From Haematobia irritans (lineage: Eukaryota; Arthropoda; Insecta; Diptera; Muscidae), in the NCBI RefSeq assembly GCF_050003625.1, contig NC_134398.1, positions 106,796,026 through 106,860,025 on the forward strand: a DNA stretch of 64,000 bases, read 5' to 3'. Shown here in pieces: positions 13,001 to 26,256 of this stretch (within the stretch, counting starts at the first letter, position 1; the number at the start of each line of letters is the position of its first letter). The translations under genes were made by a program, and so were the position numbers. A model generated the notes under the pieces. That model was not told where the DNA came from. It worked only from the letters and a program-made list of their open reading frames with translations, and searched no databases.

Positions 13001-13620
13001 CTGTGTTCACTTAAAACCTGCCACTCAGATATCATTTCATTCAGTTCTTGCGAGGCCAAGGTGATGTCCAAAACCTCTTGCCTGTTTTTAGTGACAAAGG
13101 TTGGGACATCTCCCTTGTTGCAAACTACCAGATTAGTACGCAAAATAAACTCTATTAGCGACTCTCCCCTTGCATTAGTATCACTACTTCCCCATATACT
13201 ATGATGTGCATTCGCATCGCATCCCATAATGAGTTTCGTCTTTGTTTTCCGTGACTCCTCCACTAAGGTCTTAACGGCATATGGAGGCATCTCCCTGTCA
13301 TGTCCCATGTAGACCGAAGATACCCAATATTTGCATTTGGCTATTTCTAAACTGGCAACGACAGTGTCTGTATTGCACATTGAAGGAAGCAGAAACAAGT
13401 TGAGCTCGTTTTTAGCAATTATACAGGCTCGATTTACATCATTACCACTATACTGCAATAGTTTGAACCCCGGAGTACTTAATTCACATATTTTGTTTTT
13501 ATAAACATATGGTTCTTGAATAAGAACTATATCTATGTCCCCTTTCATCAGGAGAACTTTTAAGGCAGCACATGCAGCCTTACAATGATGAAGATTTATC
13601 TGGAGGATCCGTAGGACCAT
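10030..13620 (-). CDS. LINE ORF2 protein (endonuclease, reverse transcriptase, RNase H)
   Basis: About 1196 aa from the first ATG (13620); the frame is open slightly upstream to 13635. Residue numbers here count from 13635. An apurinic-like endonuclease fills residues 8-220, with QINLHH, IQEPY (Glu 41), GCDANAHHSIWGS (Asp 140) and SDHRYISF (Asp 215, His 216). Reverse transcriptase follows, with AFLDIEGAFNN, GTPQGGVLSPLLWN and catalytic YADD near residue 660. RNase H starts near residue 919 (FYTDGSKL, AEILAIREV, YSDSQPAIKSL, GHRNIPGNCEADELAR). A C-terminal Cys/His cluster (CMSCHDAEE, HLLCECPAFC) lies near residue 1140. It nicks target DNA and copies its RNA there. No stop or frameshift is seen. 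It overlaps the ORF1 end by about 40 bp in another frame. Confidence 0.93.
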   Translation of the reverse strand: MVLRILQINLHHCKAACAALKVLLMKGDIDIVLIQEPYVYKNKICELSTPGFKLLQYSGNDVNRACIIAKNELNLFLLPSMCNTDTVVASLEIAKCKYWVSSVYMGHDREMPPYAVKTLVEESRKTKTKLIMGCDANAHHSIWGSSDTNARGESLIEFILRTNLVVCNKGDVPTFVTKNRQEVLDITLASQELNEMISEWQVLSEHSFSDHRYISFKFDVHITKTIFPPNVRKADWNRYRESFNMMIPEITETNMRNVQDIEYAVERITKAFNISLKAACPRGKPRGKHRPPWWSTELSNMRKSCRKLFNKAKSTRASEDWDAYKKILRGYKRELRKAQHNSWNDYCSSIENTSEASRLRKVLACTNSAPGFIKTSEGNWTTSSEETLEVLLDTHFPGNQTVEPCTGGATVAQRSFPVEEIVSETRIRWALNSFGPFKSPGPDGITPAELQAVTDKIIPWLSVIYKGCINLSYIPGKWRETKVVFIPKAGKASHSRAKDFRPISLSSFLLKTLERMIDIYLRTSIDSSLFSKRQHAYSKGRSTETALHELVSFIESSLSVKEYTIVAFLDIEGAFNNVHPSSILNGLTTLNVDPCILRLLDELLMKRRISATLGQANIQKYVNRGTPQGGVLSPLLWNVAINSLLVTLEKERIKVVAYADDVALAVRGKFPSTIRDIIQRALRMTEKWAKDNGLGVNPAKTELVMYCKDRKTPTVRPISLGGIEIPFGDCAKYLGVILDRKLNFKLNIEERARKATVALYSCKKAIGKKWGLKPKIVHWLYTAVVRPIMLYGVVVWWPALQKPTGLDKVQRMACLCISGAFSKTGTNSLNVMLHLLPLDILAKQSAATTAVRLRELSLWSERGYGHSSVLKTMSDVPNLVDYTLASPLFDKKFETLIPNCEAWCTQTPGNKEYIDFYTDGSKLDGQVGFGVYSNDLELRIAKRLPNHCSVFQAEILAIREVANWLRSNVPKNVGINIYSDSQPAIKSLDSVFLNSKTAIDCRKSLNEMAEQYNIHLIWVPGHRNIPGNCEADELARLGTTLHIAGELEFVGMPLATCKLMLREKAVMMANVRWENCKGCNDTKQIWPHFNLNRTLDMLMFSRRQISLLIYAITGRCLIGDFAKTIGAKYNDYCMSCHDAEEKESIKHLLCECPAFCVKRKQLLGAYSFRLLADLENVNLSSLLMFLEQSGWFNKEK

Positions 13621-14809
13621 CGAGATTTTCAACAACCGTCACATCAGCCGCTTCAATCGAGTCATCAAGAATGTCCTCTTCAGAGACATCGGTGACTCTC
13701 GCAATAACCATAGGTTCAACTTTGGTGAGTTCTGAGGCAGTAGAAGCCTCCTCACGCATACGGTATCTATCCATGTCTTCAAATGTCTTGGTATCCCCCT
13801 CGACTTCGCAAGAGGATCCGCTTACTTCTGATTCAGACAGAGGCTTGTCCATTTCTGAATCCTTTAGCTGATCGTTTTTATACACCTTCATTTGGATATA
13901 ATGAAAGCCATAACATACACGGCCCTGGGACTTTGCTAGATGTGGCAAAGACTAAGTGTTCAATATAAACACTGCATGCCGTCTTGGCCCATCCACTTCA
14001 TCCAAACGGCCAACCTTCCAATCAGCTGTTGGAAGATCTGGATTGCATTGTTTCAGTCTATTTAAAATAGATTCAGGGTCAGGAGGGTTTGCAGGTATCC
14101 ACGCATGTGCTCTTGGTCTAGCCGGTATGTCTTTCTTCTCGACTAACTCTAGAGCAGCTCCTTCCCAAACTTCACCAATTAGTATCAGAGCAGCTTTAAA
14201 ACATTCTATAGACCTCTGGTCCTCAAATGCGACTAGCTTAAATCGTCCTTGATACCAACCAGCCTCTTGGTGTCGAGGATCTGGGCCGGGAAACTTTTCC
14301 AGCACCTGTGAGTAGACGCCAGACAAAGCATTCTCAATTTCCCCCCATTTTTGCTTTGGAACCATACCGTCCAATGCTCCTTTATTAATGATAGCCATCA
14401 CAAGGCTGTCTTTAGCAACTGAGGCAAACGATCGTTGATCCCTTTTGGAGGATGGCAGCTCATCCGGTGATCGTTCCCTTTTTCCAGCCTCAAGAATTCC
14501 TTGAGCCCATTTTAAGGAATCGCTTTGTTTAGCCGACAACGTGCTTGGGTCGACTGATCCTAATTTCTTTAGGATAAACAAAGCATTTCTGCGTTCTTTG
14601 AATCTCTTTCGTGAGGGATTACCTCCTTTTGATGCCGTTACCTTGGAAAAGGTCCGACTTGTCAAATTGTCGCCACCAGTCGACCCGTCTACAGGTAGAC
14701 TAATTGGGCCTAACTCTTGGTCACTGCCCAAATCTATAACTCCAGTCGATACTCGTCCACTGGGCCCTGAAGTTAGCAACCCAGTGGATGTCTTTGAATT
14801 TCTCTGCAT
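13580..14809 (-). pseudogene. LINE ORF1 (Gag-like), one nonsense codon
   Basis: ATG at 14809 (MQRNSKTSTG). The frame continues for about 410 codons but is cut by a TAG at 13952-13954, where copy 4 has a glutamate codon. The N-terminal third is basic and Ser/Pro-rich. The middle (RSFASVAKDSLVMAIINKG to PRRHAVFILN) has the WYQGRFKLVAF, RPRAHAWIPANPP and CNPDLPTADWKVGRLD motifs of a fly family I associate with DUF4780, from memory. The tail is acidic. No CCHC knuckle is visible, unlike many LINE ORF1 proteins. Expected role is RNA binding within the retrotransposition particle. Confidence 0.85.
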
Positions 14810-15443
14810 GGTGGCCTAATATCCCACCACACTTGAAATTCGTAGTAGGTACTTATTACGATGATTTTATCCGCTATTAAAAAACACGTCCGTTCCGTTC
14901 GACGGTTGAATAAAGCGGGCATTAAGTTCGAGTTTTGCAGCTACAACAATTGAAAAAGTTTATTTTCTTTAAAATGAAATATTTAAGAAAAGTAAAAGGC
15001 AAAACAGGGTCATTTTAGAGCACTAATGCCAACCTAATACCGGCCTTAAAGGTAAAAATGAAATTAAGTACAAAACACGATAAGTTTTAAATGCATTTAA
15101 AATGGTGTTAAATGCTAGTAAAAACACGCCTAAATAAATTTATGTGTATATTATAAAATTATTTACGTATGTTTATACTCGACTCTACGTTCTTCTTTTG
15201 TTAGAGTTTTTGAATTCCTTCCAAAATTTCAAACTTTTATACCAAAAACAGTTTTTTATTACAAAATTGTTATTTTTCCAATAAAAAAAATAATATTTTA
15301 TCCAAAAGCTCAGTCCATTTCGTTTATATCAAGCACTGTTGCTGACTGTAAATCTTTAATAACCCACATTTCGAAGTTTCATTATAAACATTTAATATAG
15401 TATAAATATAAATGTGTAAATTACAAAAAATTGGTGTTCGGTC

Positions 15444-15503
15444 GGAGCAGGGATTGAACCCACGACCCTTTGCATGAAAGGCGGACATGCTAACCATTGC
15501 TCC
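15444..15503 (-). repeat. tRNA-like Pol III promoter block, second copy
   Basis: Reverse-complement partner of 4211-4270. Its B box (GGGTTCAATCC on the minus strand) is closer to consensus than in the first copy, and the GGAGCA/TGCTCC end pairing is kept. Confidence 0.5.
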
Positions 15504-15555
15504 ACGCGACAAACAAATGTATGTTTCTGTTAAATAATGTTTTGTTAGCATCTAT

Positions 15556-16329
<774 letters not shown>

Positions 16330-16409
<80 letters not shown>
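16330..16409. repeat. (TA)n microsatellite
   Basis: About 40 TA units between the pogo-like MITE and the deleted mariner. Together with 17342-17556 it probably formed one array that the mariner entered at a TA. Confidence 0.97.
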
Positions 16410-17771
<1,362 letters not shown>

Positions 17772-17773
17772 TT

Positions 17774-17791
17774 TGGGGGCTCAACAATTGA
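17774..17791 (+). promoter_or_regulatory. Primer-binding site, Gypsy-A
   Basis: TGGGGGCTCAACAATTGA begins two bases after the presumed LTR end. A TGG start just inside the 5' LTR is the expected mark of a tRNA 3' CCA priming site. The tRNA species was not determined. Confidence 0.6.
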
Positions 17792-17812
17792 CAATTACAA
17801 TTTAAGAATATA

Positions 17813-18938
17813 ATGGATTTGAATTGTGCTACGGATCAAGATTTGAGGGATGCAAATCGCGATTTACAAATATCATCAGAAGGAGACCGTAGTATATTAA
17901 TAAGGCGAATCAAGCTGTTGGAGAAGGAAAAATCCGAAAAGAAAAGGCTCGAAAAAGAAAACGACTTTTGTGAAGATGAAAACAGACGTCTCGAGGAAGA
18001 AGGAAGAATAAGAATGAAATTAAAAGAAGAAGCGGCCAAAGCTGAGGCCAAAAACCGAGTTGAAGAAGAAATGACGAAGAAGAATGAAGACTTTAATGTA
18101 CAATCGAAGGAAGTATATGAAGAAAGGAAAATTACAGAAATGGTAAGATTTGAAGCAGTTCGTCGTAAGGCGGCAGAAGATGCAAGACTTTTCGAAGAAA
18201 GGGTTTTGCAAGAACTGGAACGTCGGAGAAATGTGGAAATTAATGAAGGACCTTGTCATTAACATGGAATGAGTAACTATGACCTATGCAGTTTGCGGGA
18301 AAACCCAAACTTGACTTTCCATGATGTAGATGAATCAATGGAGACATTTTCAGGAGATGACTACCGCAATGTGAACGAGTGGCTTAATGATTTTGAACAA
18401 TGTGCAGATCTATTGAGGTGGTCAGCCATTCAAAAATTAATATATGCAAAAAGATTATTAAAAGGTACGGCAAAATTATTCATGGATCATGAATGTAAAG
18501 CTAGGTCGTATGAGGAGTTCAAAGATGGCTTAAAAAAAGAATTTGGAACTAAGGTGAATAGTGCTTACGTACACCGAAAACTCAGTGATCGGAAAAAAGA
18601 TCTAATGAATCATATCTTCAATATATATATTTGATGCTAGACATTGCAAGTCAAGCAAATATTGAAACAAGCGCCATTATTACATACGTCGAAATGTTTC
18701 CGGTGTAATGAATATGGCCATAAATCGAATGCATGTACCAAACATGAAGAAAAGCAACAACTTAAACCAATTTTTCATACGTTGGAAAGTAAAAACTCCT
18801 ATAAAATGGTTTTGGTAAATGGAATTGAAATGGAGGCACTTATAGATACAGAAGAACAGAGAAAAGAAGCATTTAAATCACACAAGTTTGGAAGATACTC
18901 GGAGACTACGACGACAGTACGTGGTGTTGGCTCTATTA
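17813..18938 (+). pseudogene. Gypsy-A gag and protease start, broken
   Basis: ATG at 17813. The first 149 residues are a highly charged Glu/Lys/Arg coiled coil (about residues 40-140). After a TAA the same frame continues (18269-18631) with capsid-like WLNDFEQCADLLRW and LKKEFGTKVNSAYVHRKLS. After further stops the frame shows a CCHC knuckle (CFRCNEYGHKSNAC, about 18698) and VNGIEMEALIDTEE, the protease start, where the usual DTG reads DTE. It then runs into the LINE fragment. At least three stops make it non-functional. Confidence 0.75.
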
Positions 18939-19281
18939 GGTTAGGTTAGGTTAGGTTAAAGTGGCAGCCCGATTAAATTTCAGGCTCACTTAGACTACTC
19001 AGTCCATTGTGATACCACATTTAACTAAAAGTACCTATTACATATGGGCACTTCTAGTCTTAACCACTGAACCTTCTCTATTATTTACTTTTGTGGAATC
19101 AACCAGATTGCTCCAAAAACATTAACAAACTGCTTAAGTTAACGTTTTCCAGGTCAGCCAGTAATCTAAAGCTATATGCTCCTAAAATTCGCTTACGCCT
19201 TACACAAAAAGCAGGACACTCACACAAGAGGTGTTTAATTGATTCCTTTTCCTCCACGTCATGACAGCTTATACAAAAGTA
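18939..19281 (-). mobile_element. LOA-like LINE, 5'-truncated fragment (343 bp)
   Basis: The 3' end of the same LINE family as copies 1 and 4, on the minus strand: the end of ORF2 (CISCHDVEEKESIKHLLCEC), the 3' UTR and a tail of four GGTTA pentamers (plus strand). Perfect 13-bp target duplication GTTGGCTCTATTA (18926-18938, 19282-19294) inside the Gypsy-A protease. Closer to copy 4 than to copy 1 in the residues visible. Confidence 0.9.
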
Positions 19282-20044
19282 GTTGGCTCTATTAACACAA
19301 GAACGCTTGGAGTATTTGATATCGAAGTAATAGCTGATGAATGTCATTTAGTGGGTCAATGTCATATCCTACCAAACGATTCAGTTTCTGTCGATCTTAT
19401 AATAGGTACTAACCTTACAAGCCAAGCCATTGTTTGTTTTTCTAAAAATGGCGTACAGATGACGAATTCAGATAAAAAAGAGATTGCATCAGGGGTGATT
19501 GAGAAGAAACACTTTGATTGTTTATTAACAACTTCTGAAAATAATATGCATGATCTCCACCATATCCACGACAAAGAAGCTCAATTAAAAATCAAAAAGA
19601 TGATTGAGGACTATAATCCACAACCAAAAAAGATGTCACCGGTGAGTATGAAACTTATTCCTTATGATGATATACCGGTAGCGCAGAACCCTCGTCGATT
19701 GCCCGTTATAGAACAATCTGAGGTAGATAAACAAATAAGCACCTGGTTAGATGAAGGAATAATTCGTCCAAGCACATCAGAGTATGCAAGTCTAGTTGTT
19801 GTGGTTAGTAAGAAGGATGGAACAAAACGTTTATGTGTCGATTATAGACAAATTAATAGGAAAATTATAAAGGACAGATATCCGATACCGGTTATAGAAG
19901 ACCAAATCGATATGCTACAAGGCAGTTCGGTATTTAGCACACTTGATTTGGCTAACGGATTTTTTCACGTGGCAGTGGAAGAAGAAAGTCGTAAATACAC
20001 GTCCTTTGTTACACCTAAAGGACAATATGAATTTCTAAAAGTTC
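19282..20044 (+). pseudogene. Gypsy-A protease end and reverse transcriptase start
   Basis: Open frame. Protease end with DLIIGTNL (the family's hydrophobic-IIG flap region), a spacer, then reverse transcriptase with LDEGIIRPSTSEYASLVVVV, KKDGTKRLCVDYRQINR, FSTLDLANGFFHVAVEE and YTSFVTPKGQYEF. It is cut after about residue 260 by BEL1; the coding sequence resumes at 28573. TSD AGTTC is at 20040-20044 and 28573-28577. Confidence 0.85.
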
Positions 20045-20525
20045 TGTTCAAGAACGCAGCTGCATTACGCTGCTATATTATATAGCATAAATATAATTAA
20101 CATTAAATCCATAGTAAACAGCATTTACGCTGCTATATTATCGAGCATATATATTTAAATATCATTTGCATTGTAAGCAGCAGAAGTCAATAGCCGACCA
20201 ATTTAAATAAAGAATCAAATTTCACCGTCAACAATTGGTCAGGTTGTCGACTTCTGCTGCACTAGTTCATTAACACTAATATACTAAGTCAGCATAAATA
20301 TTATTTAAGTCATTTACATAGCATAGGCTAGATATACGGTACATGTTAACTTAGTATTATGACTAATCATCAGTTATTTAGTATAAATAACTTGAATGAA
20401 ATAAAACATTATGCTAGAACAAAATTGCATTCTACATCATTAACATCGACATACGGTTCAAGTACCCTATGTCCAATATATAACCGTTCTTGTTTTGTAC
20501 TTGAACAACCCTAGGAAATTAAACA
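20045..20525 (+). repeat. BEL1 5' LTR
   Basis: Begins TGTTCAAGAACGCAGC and ends GGAAATTAAACA. An internal near-repeat (ACGCTGCTATATTAT, twice) lies in the first 130 bases. Inverted stretches AAGCAGCAGAAGTC and GACTTCTGCTGC, about 70 bases apart, could form a hairpin. An AATAAAG-type signal lies near 20210. Confidence 0.95.
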
Positions 20526-20526
20526 T

Positions 20527-20544
20527 TGGTGACCCCGACCCCTA
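20527..20544 (+). promoter_or_regulatory. Primer-binding site, BEL1
   Basis: TGGTGACCCCGACCCC starts one base after the 5' LTR, the usual place for a tRNA-primed minus-strand start. The tRNA was not identified. Confidence 0.7.
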
Positions 20545-20666
20545 AAAAAATATATTAATTGATTTCGAGTTTCCCCCCACCAGTGGTAAGGAACTCAAAG
20601 GAATTTATTAGTAAATCAGAGCACGCAGTCGATATTGAAGTCTTCCCGTACCAGCGAAATTCAAAA

Positions 20667-23600
20667 ATGGAAAACTTAAAGGATTTGATAATCCGTCAAA
20701 AGGAAAGGGCCGCAAACATAGAAAAAGCGGTAGCCAACATAAAGAAAACTCCACACGAGCGAAGATCTGTGGAGTATTACACAAAGAAAAAAGAAGATTT
20801 AATTGCTCAATGGAAATCCTTTGACACAGCGGAAAATATCATACGTAACAACCCGATGTTGAGCGAAGATGACCCGTATATTGTCGAAGATATCCATAAA
20901 TCAATAGGAATCGTATACAATACAACTATTGAGGAAGTAGAGCAGCTAATTAAAGGTCTGAGCAGGCAAACGAAGCCATTGCCAGCAGAACGCGGAGCAG
21001 GGTTTACCGCAGACAACCCATCCGCATCCACTTCATCATTGCTAGTAAATCAAGGAGCTGGTGCACCCCCAGGCAACCAATCTTCATCATGGTCCAGCGG
21101 TACAAACAACATTCATGGATTGATAAGACGTCAAGGAGTACTTAAAGCGTCATTGAAACGTCTAATTCAAAGTAACGCTATGAAGGAATCACCAGTCCAA
21201 TCTCTATCTGCTATAGACAGATTATGGCAGAAGATCGAGACTATCCATTTGGACATTTGGGAAATGTGTGCCAACCCGGCGGCTGAAGGTTATGACAGTG
21301 AAGACTATGAAGCCTTAGAAGAGAACGTAGCAATTCAAATAGCGTCTCTTTCTAAAACACAACCAAGCGAAAGCATAACCTCGGAATCAGTGCAGCAAGC
21401 AAAGGGTAGTTCCAACCTACAGCTACCAAAGATATCCATACCAAGGTTCAATGGAGATTGCCTATCATGGCAACCATTCTCGAACATATTCTCGAAAATG
21501 ATACATGAGCAAAATATTCCAGCAATCCAAAAGATGTGGTATCTCAAGGCCAATTTGAGCGGGGAAGCAGAACGATTAATACGTCACCTGGATCTCACTG
21601 AAGGGAACTACACAACGGCATGGAACACGTTGAAGGACAGGTACGACAACAAGCGAGTCCTAGTATCCACAATACTTCAAAAATTGTTTGGCTGGGGAAA
21701 CTTAACGGCCGAGTCCAAATCTCTGAAAGAGTTCCACGACGTCCTCAACGAAAATCTGTCCGCACTGACGAACATTGGGATCAACATCGACAACTGGGAC
21801 CCGGTACTTTTACATGTGTTGGTCAAAAAATTGGATCGCCAAACACACATCATGTACGAACAATCGCTCGAAAACCCCACAGAGCTACAGACGTTAAACA
21901 ATTTCCTGAAGGTTTTACGAAACCGCTTCCAAGCACTTGAAGCTGTTCGTGGAAAGGACAAGGCAAAGCAATTTGCAACAACAACAACAACGTACAAATC
22001 AAGTGGATGTCCCCTGTGTGAGGAAGGCCATCCAATATATTACTGCAAACAATTCTTGGCAATGAACATTGCGGATCGCCTTAAGTGGGTACAAAAGAAA
22101 GGGTTTTGCGTAAACTATATTAAACCCGATCATCGTTCCAAGGAATGCACATCCAAGGCATGCACTAAGTGTTCATGTAAACACAATTCGCTGCTGCATC
22201 TTGAAAAACAACAAATTGCCAGCAACAAACCCTCACAATCTAAAAGTGAAGCATTACACTCAACCTCAGTGGCATCAGCGAACGCTCGCCCGGCAAGGAT
22301 TCTACTCGCAACAGCATTAATAAAAATAACAGCCAACAATGGACGATCTGGAAATTTCCGAGCATTGTTGGACTCAGGATCCCAAATCAACATAGTCTCC
22401 GAAAGACTAATTAAAGCACTATCCATTAAACCAGAACAAGCAACACTAGGTATTCAAGGAATTAGTGGAAGATCCAAACAAGCTACACGGCGGGTAAACG
22501 TTAAATTCGAGTCACTCACAAGCAAGTTTTCATCCAGGCTGGAGGCTTATGTTCTCCCAAACATAATACCACATCAACCTAGTGCATCGTTTGACATTTC
22601 ATCCTGGTCTATTCCCAAAAACATAATGCTGGCAGACCCATCGTTCCAAAATTCGGCAAAAATTGATGTGTTACTTGGCGCAGAGTTTTACTTTCATCTT
22701 CTGTTATCAGGAACATTACACTTAGCAGGCAATTTACCCGTCCTGAGGAACACAAAACTTGGGTGGATCGCCAGTGGACGATTAGCCGACGACAGCACAA
22801 CCGAAGCAACATGTGCAGTTTTTAGTGAAGACGATATAGCAACAAACGAACTACTTGAAAAATTCTGGAAAATCGAGGAAGTTCCTGCAGAAAGTAATCT
22901 CACAGTTGCAGAACAGGCGTGTGAAACTCACTTCATTCAAACCACAACCAGAGACCTCAATGGAAGATTTGTTGTTCGACTACCCCTGTCTGAGGATGCC
23001 GCAACACTTGGTGAATCAGAAACATCCGCATATTCCAGGTTCCTTGCCTTGGCACGACGATTCAAACGCGATAACAATCTTGAAAAACAATACAAGGAAT
23101 TCATGCAGTCATACGAAGATCTTGGTCACATGACTCAAATCGATCCCAAAAAACTGCCAGGCCCTCGGTACTACATTCCGCATCACTGTGTTTTGCGTCC
23201 TGAGAGCAGCACAACTAAACTTCGAGTCGTATTTGATGCTTCAACAAATCGGTCACTAAACGACATTTTGCTGACTGGTCCAACAGTGCAAGGGGACATA
23301 TTTGGAATGCTTCTACGTTTCCGACTACCCAGATTTGTCTTCACCACCGATATTGAAAAAATGTATCGTCAGATTCTCGTGGACGAACGAGACAGGAACC
23401 TTCAACTCATTTTATGGAGGGACAATCCAGGGGAGCCTGTACGACATTTTCAACTAAACACCGTCACTTATGGAACATCATCAGCTCCCTATCTGGCGAC
23501 AAGGTGTCTACAAAGGCTAGCGACTACTCGGATGGAAAAATATCCACTTGGCGCAACGATCCTGAAGCAGGACTTTTACGTCGATGACGGGATGAGCGGT

Positions 23601-26184
23601 TCAGATAGTTTAGTAACAGCTAAGGAAATGCAATCTCAACTCACCTCCTTACTTAAGGAAGCCGGCTTCAAGTTGCGGAAGTGGTGTGCAAACCATCGCC
23701 AACTCCTTCAAGACATACCGCAAGATGATCAAGAAGTCAATCTTGATTTTGAAAACGCGTCAATCAAGGCATTGGGACTAATATGGAGCCCAGCATCGGA
23801 TCAATTCTGCCTTAGGACAAATCTTCAGCCAGTCTCAGTGATAACAAAGCGATCTGTCATATCAGAAGTAGCACGAATCTACGATCCATTGGGTATAGCA
23901 GGCCCAGTCGTAGTGGCAGCCAAAATATTCATTCAACAACTTTGGGAGGATCAGATATCTTGGGATGATGAACTCCCTGAAGATCGAACAACAAAATGGC
24001 ACGCCTTTCGTAATGCACTAAATATGTTAGACAACACCCACATCCCACGCCACGTTTTCGATGGTCAAACTGCGAAGCACATTCAAATGCATGTCTTTGT
24101 GGACGCATCAGAAAGGGCTTATGGAGCCGCAATTTACATTCGATCTAAACTCCCAAATAAAAGGATAATCGTCCGGCTATTGTGCGCCAAATCCAAAGTT
24201 GCGCCTATCCAAAAGGTATCGCTGCCAAGGTTAGAACTTTGCGCAGCACTTCTAGGAGCAGAACTGGCCAACAAAATAAAAAATGAACTAAGATACGAAG
24301 ACAAACAGCTCTTCTTCTGGTCTGATTCCGAAATTGTCTTGCTTTGGATAAATTCGGCATCATCATCACTCAAAACCTTTTTGGCTAACCGAATCAGCAA
24401 AATTCAAGACCTCACCATCAACAGTCAATGGAGACACGTCGACTCCAAAAACAATCCCGGAGACTTAATCTCCAGAGGTTTAAAACCAGAACAATTACCG
24501 GAGTGCAACATGTGGTTCTATGGACCCCTTTTTTTACATGGAAATGAAGACAGTTGGCCTAAGGAATTCGCGAAGGAATTGCATCCAACAAGTGAATTAG
24601 AATTCAAACGAAAGCCTGTTATTGTCACTGCAGCCGCGCAAATGGGATTAGAACAAATCATCTACAAAATCAACCACCGCAATTCGTTCGGTTGTCTTCA
24701 ACGAGTTGTGGCTTATATCCAGCGATTTATCAAAAACAGCAGGACATCGTCAGCCGACCGACCAGCAACCAAAGTACTAAGCCCAATAGAGTTAACTTCA
24801 GCTTTGCATCTAATAGTCAAAACCATACAATCAGCTGACTTCAAAGACGACATTAACAAGTTAAAGACAACCAAAGAACTCAGCATATCCAGCCCAATTA
24901 TCAGTCTATCCCCCTTCCTTGACAAATCTGATATTCTTCGAGTTGGCGGAAGACTAGATGCGTCAAATCTCTCATACGAAATGAAACATCAAATAATATT
25001 GCCTTATAATGACCCCATAGTAAAACTAATCCTCGTGATGCTGCACAATGAAAACCATCACTGTGGTCCACAAACGTTGCTAAATACTACAAGAGAAAGG
25101 GGATTCTGGATTATAAAGGGCAAAACAATGGCAAGGAACACAGTTCACAATTGCATTCGTTGTACGAAGGCCAAACCAAAAATGTACCAACAGATAATGG
25201 GTGATTTACCAGAAGACAGAATAACGCCATGTCCACCCTTCTTAAACACTGGAGTAGATTATTGCGGTCAATTTTGGGTACACTACAAGCTTAGGGGAAA
25301 GCGTCCACACAAGGTGTATATCGCAGTCTTTTGCTGTTTTGCCATAAAGGCAATCCACATGGAAGTTGTGACAGATCTAACTACAGACGCCTTTATTGGA
25401 ACACTAAAAAGATTCATCTCCCGACGCGGGCGATGCCAAACGATATATTCAGACAACGGCACAAACTTTGTTGGGGCTAGAAATCAACTGAAGGAACTGG
25501 AGACCTCAATATTTGGGAAGGAGTCACAAGAGACTATTGGAAGGGCATGCAGCAAAGAAATGATCGAATTTAAATTCATCCCTCCCAGAGCCCCCCATTT
25601 CGGAGGCAGCGGTGAAATCAGCCAAGCATCTTCTTCTGCGTTCAGTGTCCACCGCCTCCCTTACTTATGAAGAACTGGAAACGGTAGTCATAGAAATTGA
25701 AGCAATCTTAAATTCAAGACCACTAACTCCCATATCTTCAAACCCCAACGATCTAACCGCACTGACGCCAGGTCATTTCCTTATAGGGGAACCCCTGACC
25801 GCACAAATTGACGCCAGAACAAACCAGCCACCAACACCACTATCTAAAAGATGGAAACTCGTGTCAGAACTAAGAAACAGTTTTTGGAATAGGTGGTCCA
25901 GTGAATATTTGTCACAACTCCAACAGAGACACAAATGGAGAGCGACATCAGCAAATATCAAACCCAACCAACTTGTCATCATCAAGGAGGACAACGTACA
26001 GGTCATGCAATGGCCACTTGGACGCATCATCAAAACCTACAAAGGAGAAGATGGAAACGTGCGTGTAGTCGATGTCAAAACTTCATCAGGTGTAATTAAA
26101 CGGCCAATCCATCGCTTAGCGCCATTATTCAATGATGATATCAAAGAAAAAGAGGATCACACAAGAATAAGGCCACCAGATGAA
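20667..26184 (+). pseudogene. BEL1 Gag-Pol polyprotein, frameshifted in integrase
   Basis: First ATG at 20667 (MENLKDLIIRQ); the frame is open to 25670. Order: Gag with a DUF1759-type segment (LPKISIPRFNGDCLSWQPF, about residue 252), a Cys/His cluster (CPLCEEGH, about 446, with one usual Cys replaced in GFCVNYIKPDH), DUF1758-type protease (LLDSGSQINIVSERL, about 568), reverse transcriptase (KLRVVFDAS, about 849; YVDDGMS, about 970), RNase H (VDASERAYG, about 1145) and integrase (HNENHHCG, CIRC, VDYCG, YSDNGTNF). Near 25605-25615 a short deletion removes the conserved Leu-Trp-Glu stretch holding the third catalytic acid and shifts the frame. The rest (from 25612, DUF5641-like end) continues to the LINE fragment. 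Confidence 0.9.
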
Positions 26185-26243
26185 GGTTAGGTTAGGTTAG
26201 GTTAAAGTGGCAGCCCGATTAAGATTCAGGCTCAATTAGACTA
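26185..26243 (-). mobile_element. LOA-like LINE fragment, 59 bp
   Basis: Only the extreme 3' end of the LINE: four GGTTA pentamers (plus strand), then AAAGTGGCAGCCCGATTAAG. Perfect 13-bp duplication GCCACCAGATGAA (26172-26184, 26244-26256). It introduces a stop between the BEL1 pol and env regions. Insert plus duplication total 72 bp, a multiple of three. Confidence 0.9.
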
Positions 26244-26256
26244 GCCACCAGATGAA

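Larger units (their letters stand above)
9894..14911 (-). mobile_element. LOA-like LINE, copy 1, apparently full length (5,018 bp)
   Basis: Non-LTR retrotransposon on the minus strand: about 100 bp of 5' UTR, ORF1, overlapping ORF2, a short 3' UTR and a tail of three pentamers (GGTTA on the plus strand). It is flanked by a perfect 13-bp target duplication AAAGCGGGCATTA (9881-9893, 14912-14924); the unoccupied site survives at 4790-4802 in the other inverted-repeat arm. An endonuclease, reverse transcriptase and RNase H in one ORF2 place it in the I/LOA/R1 group, LOA-like by overall pattern. ORF1 carries one stop, so this copy is probably not autonomous. Confidence 0.9.
7347..15553. repeat. 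Right arm of large inverted repeat, split by LINE copy 1
   Basis: Reverse complement of 4160-6765. The arm is continuous from 7347 to 9893 and resumes at 14925 after the LINE and its second target duplication. The left arm keeps the empty LINE target (4790-4802), so the LINE arrived after the duplication, or in one arm only. The right arm is about 0.57 kb longer, all of it within the hAT-like MITE. Confidence 0.8.

Noticed and set aside
13572..13871. Plus-strand frames opposite the LINE ORFs (for example 11603-12064, 53291-54157)
   Set aside because: Shadows of ORF1/ORF2 on the other strand, with no independent motif.
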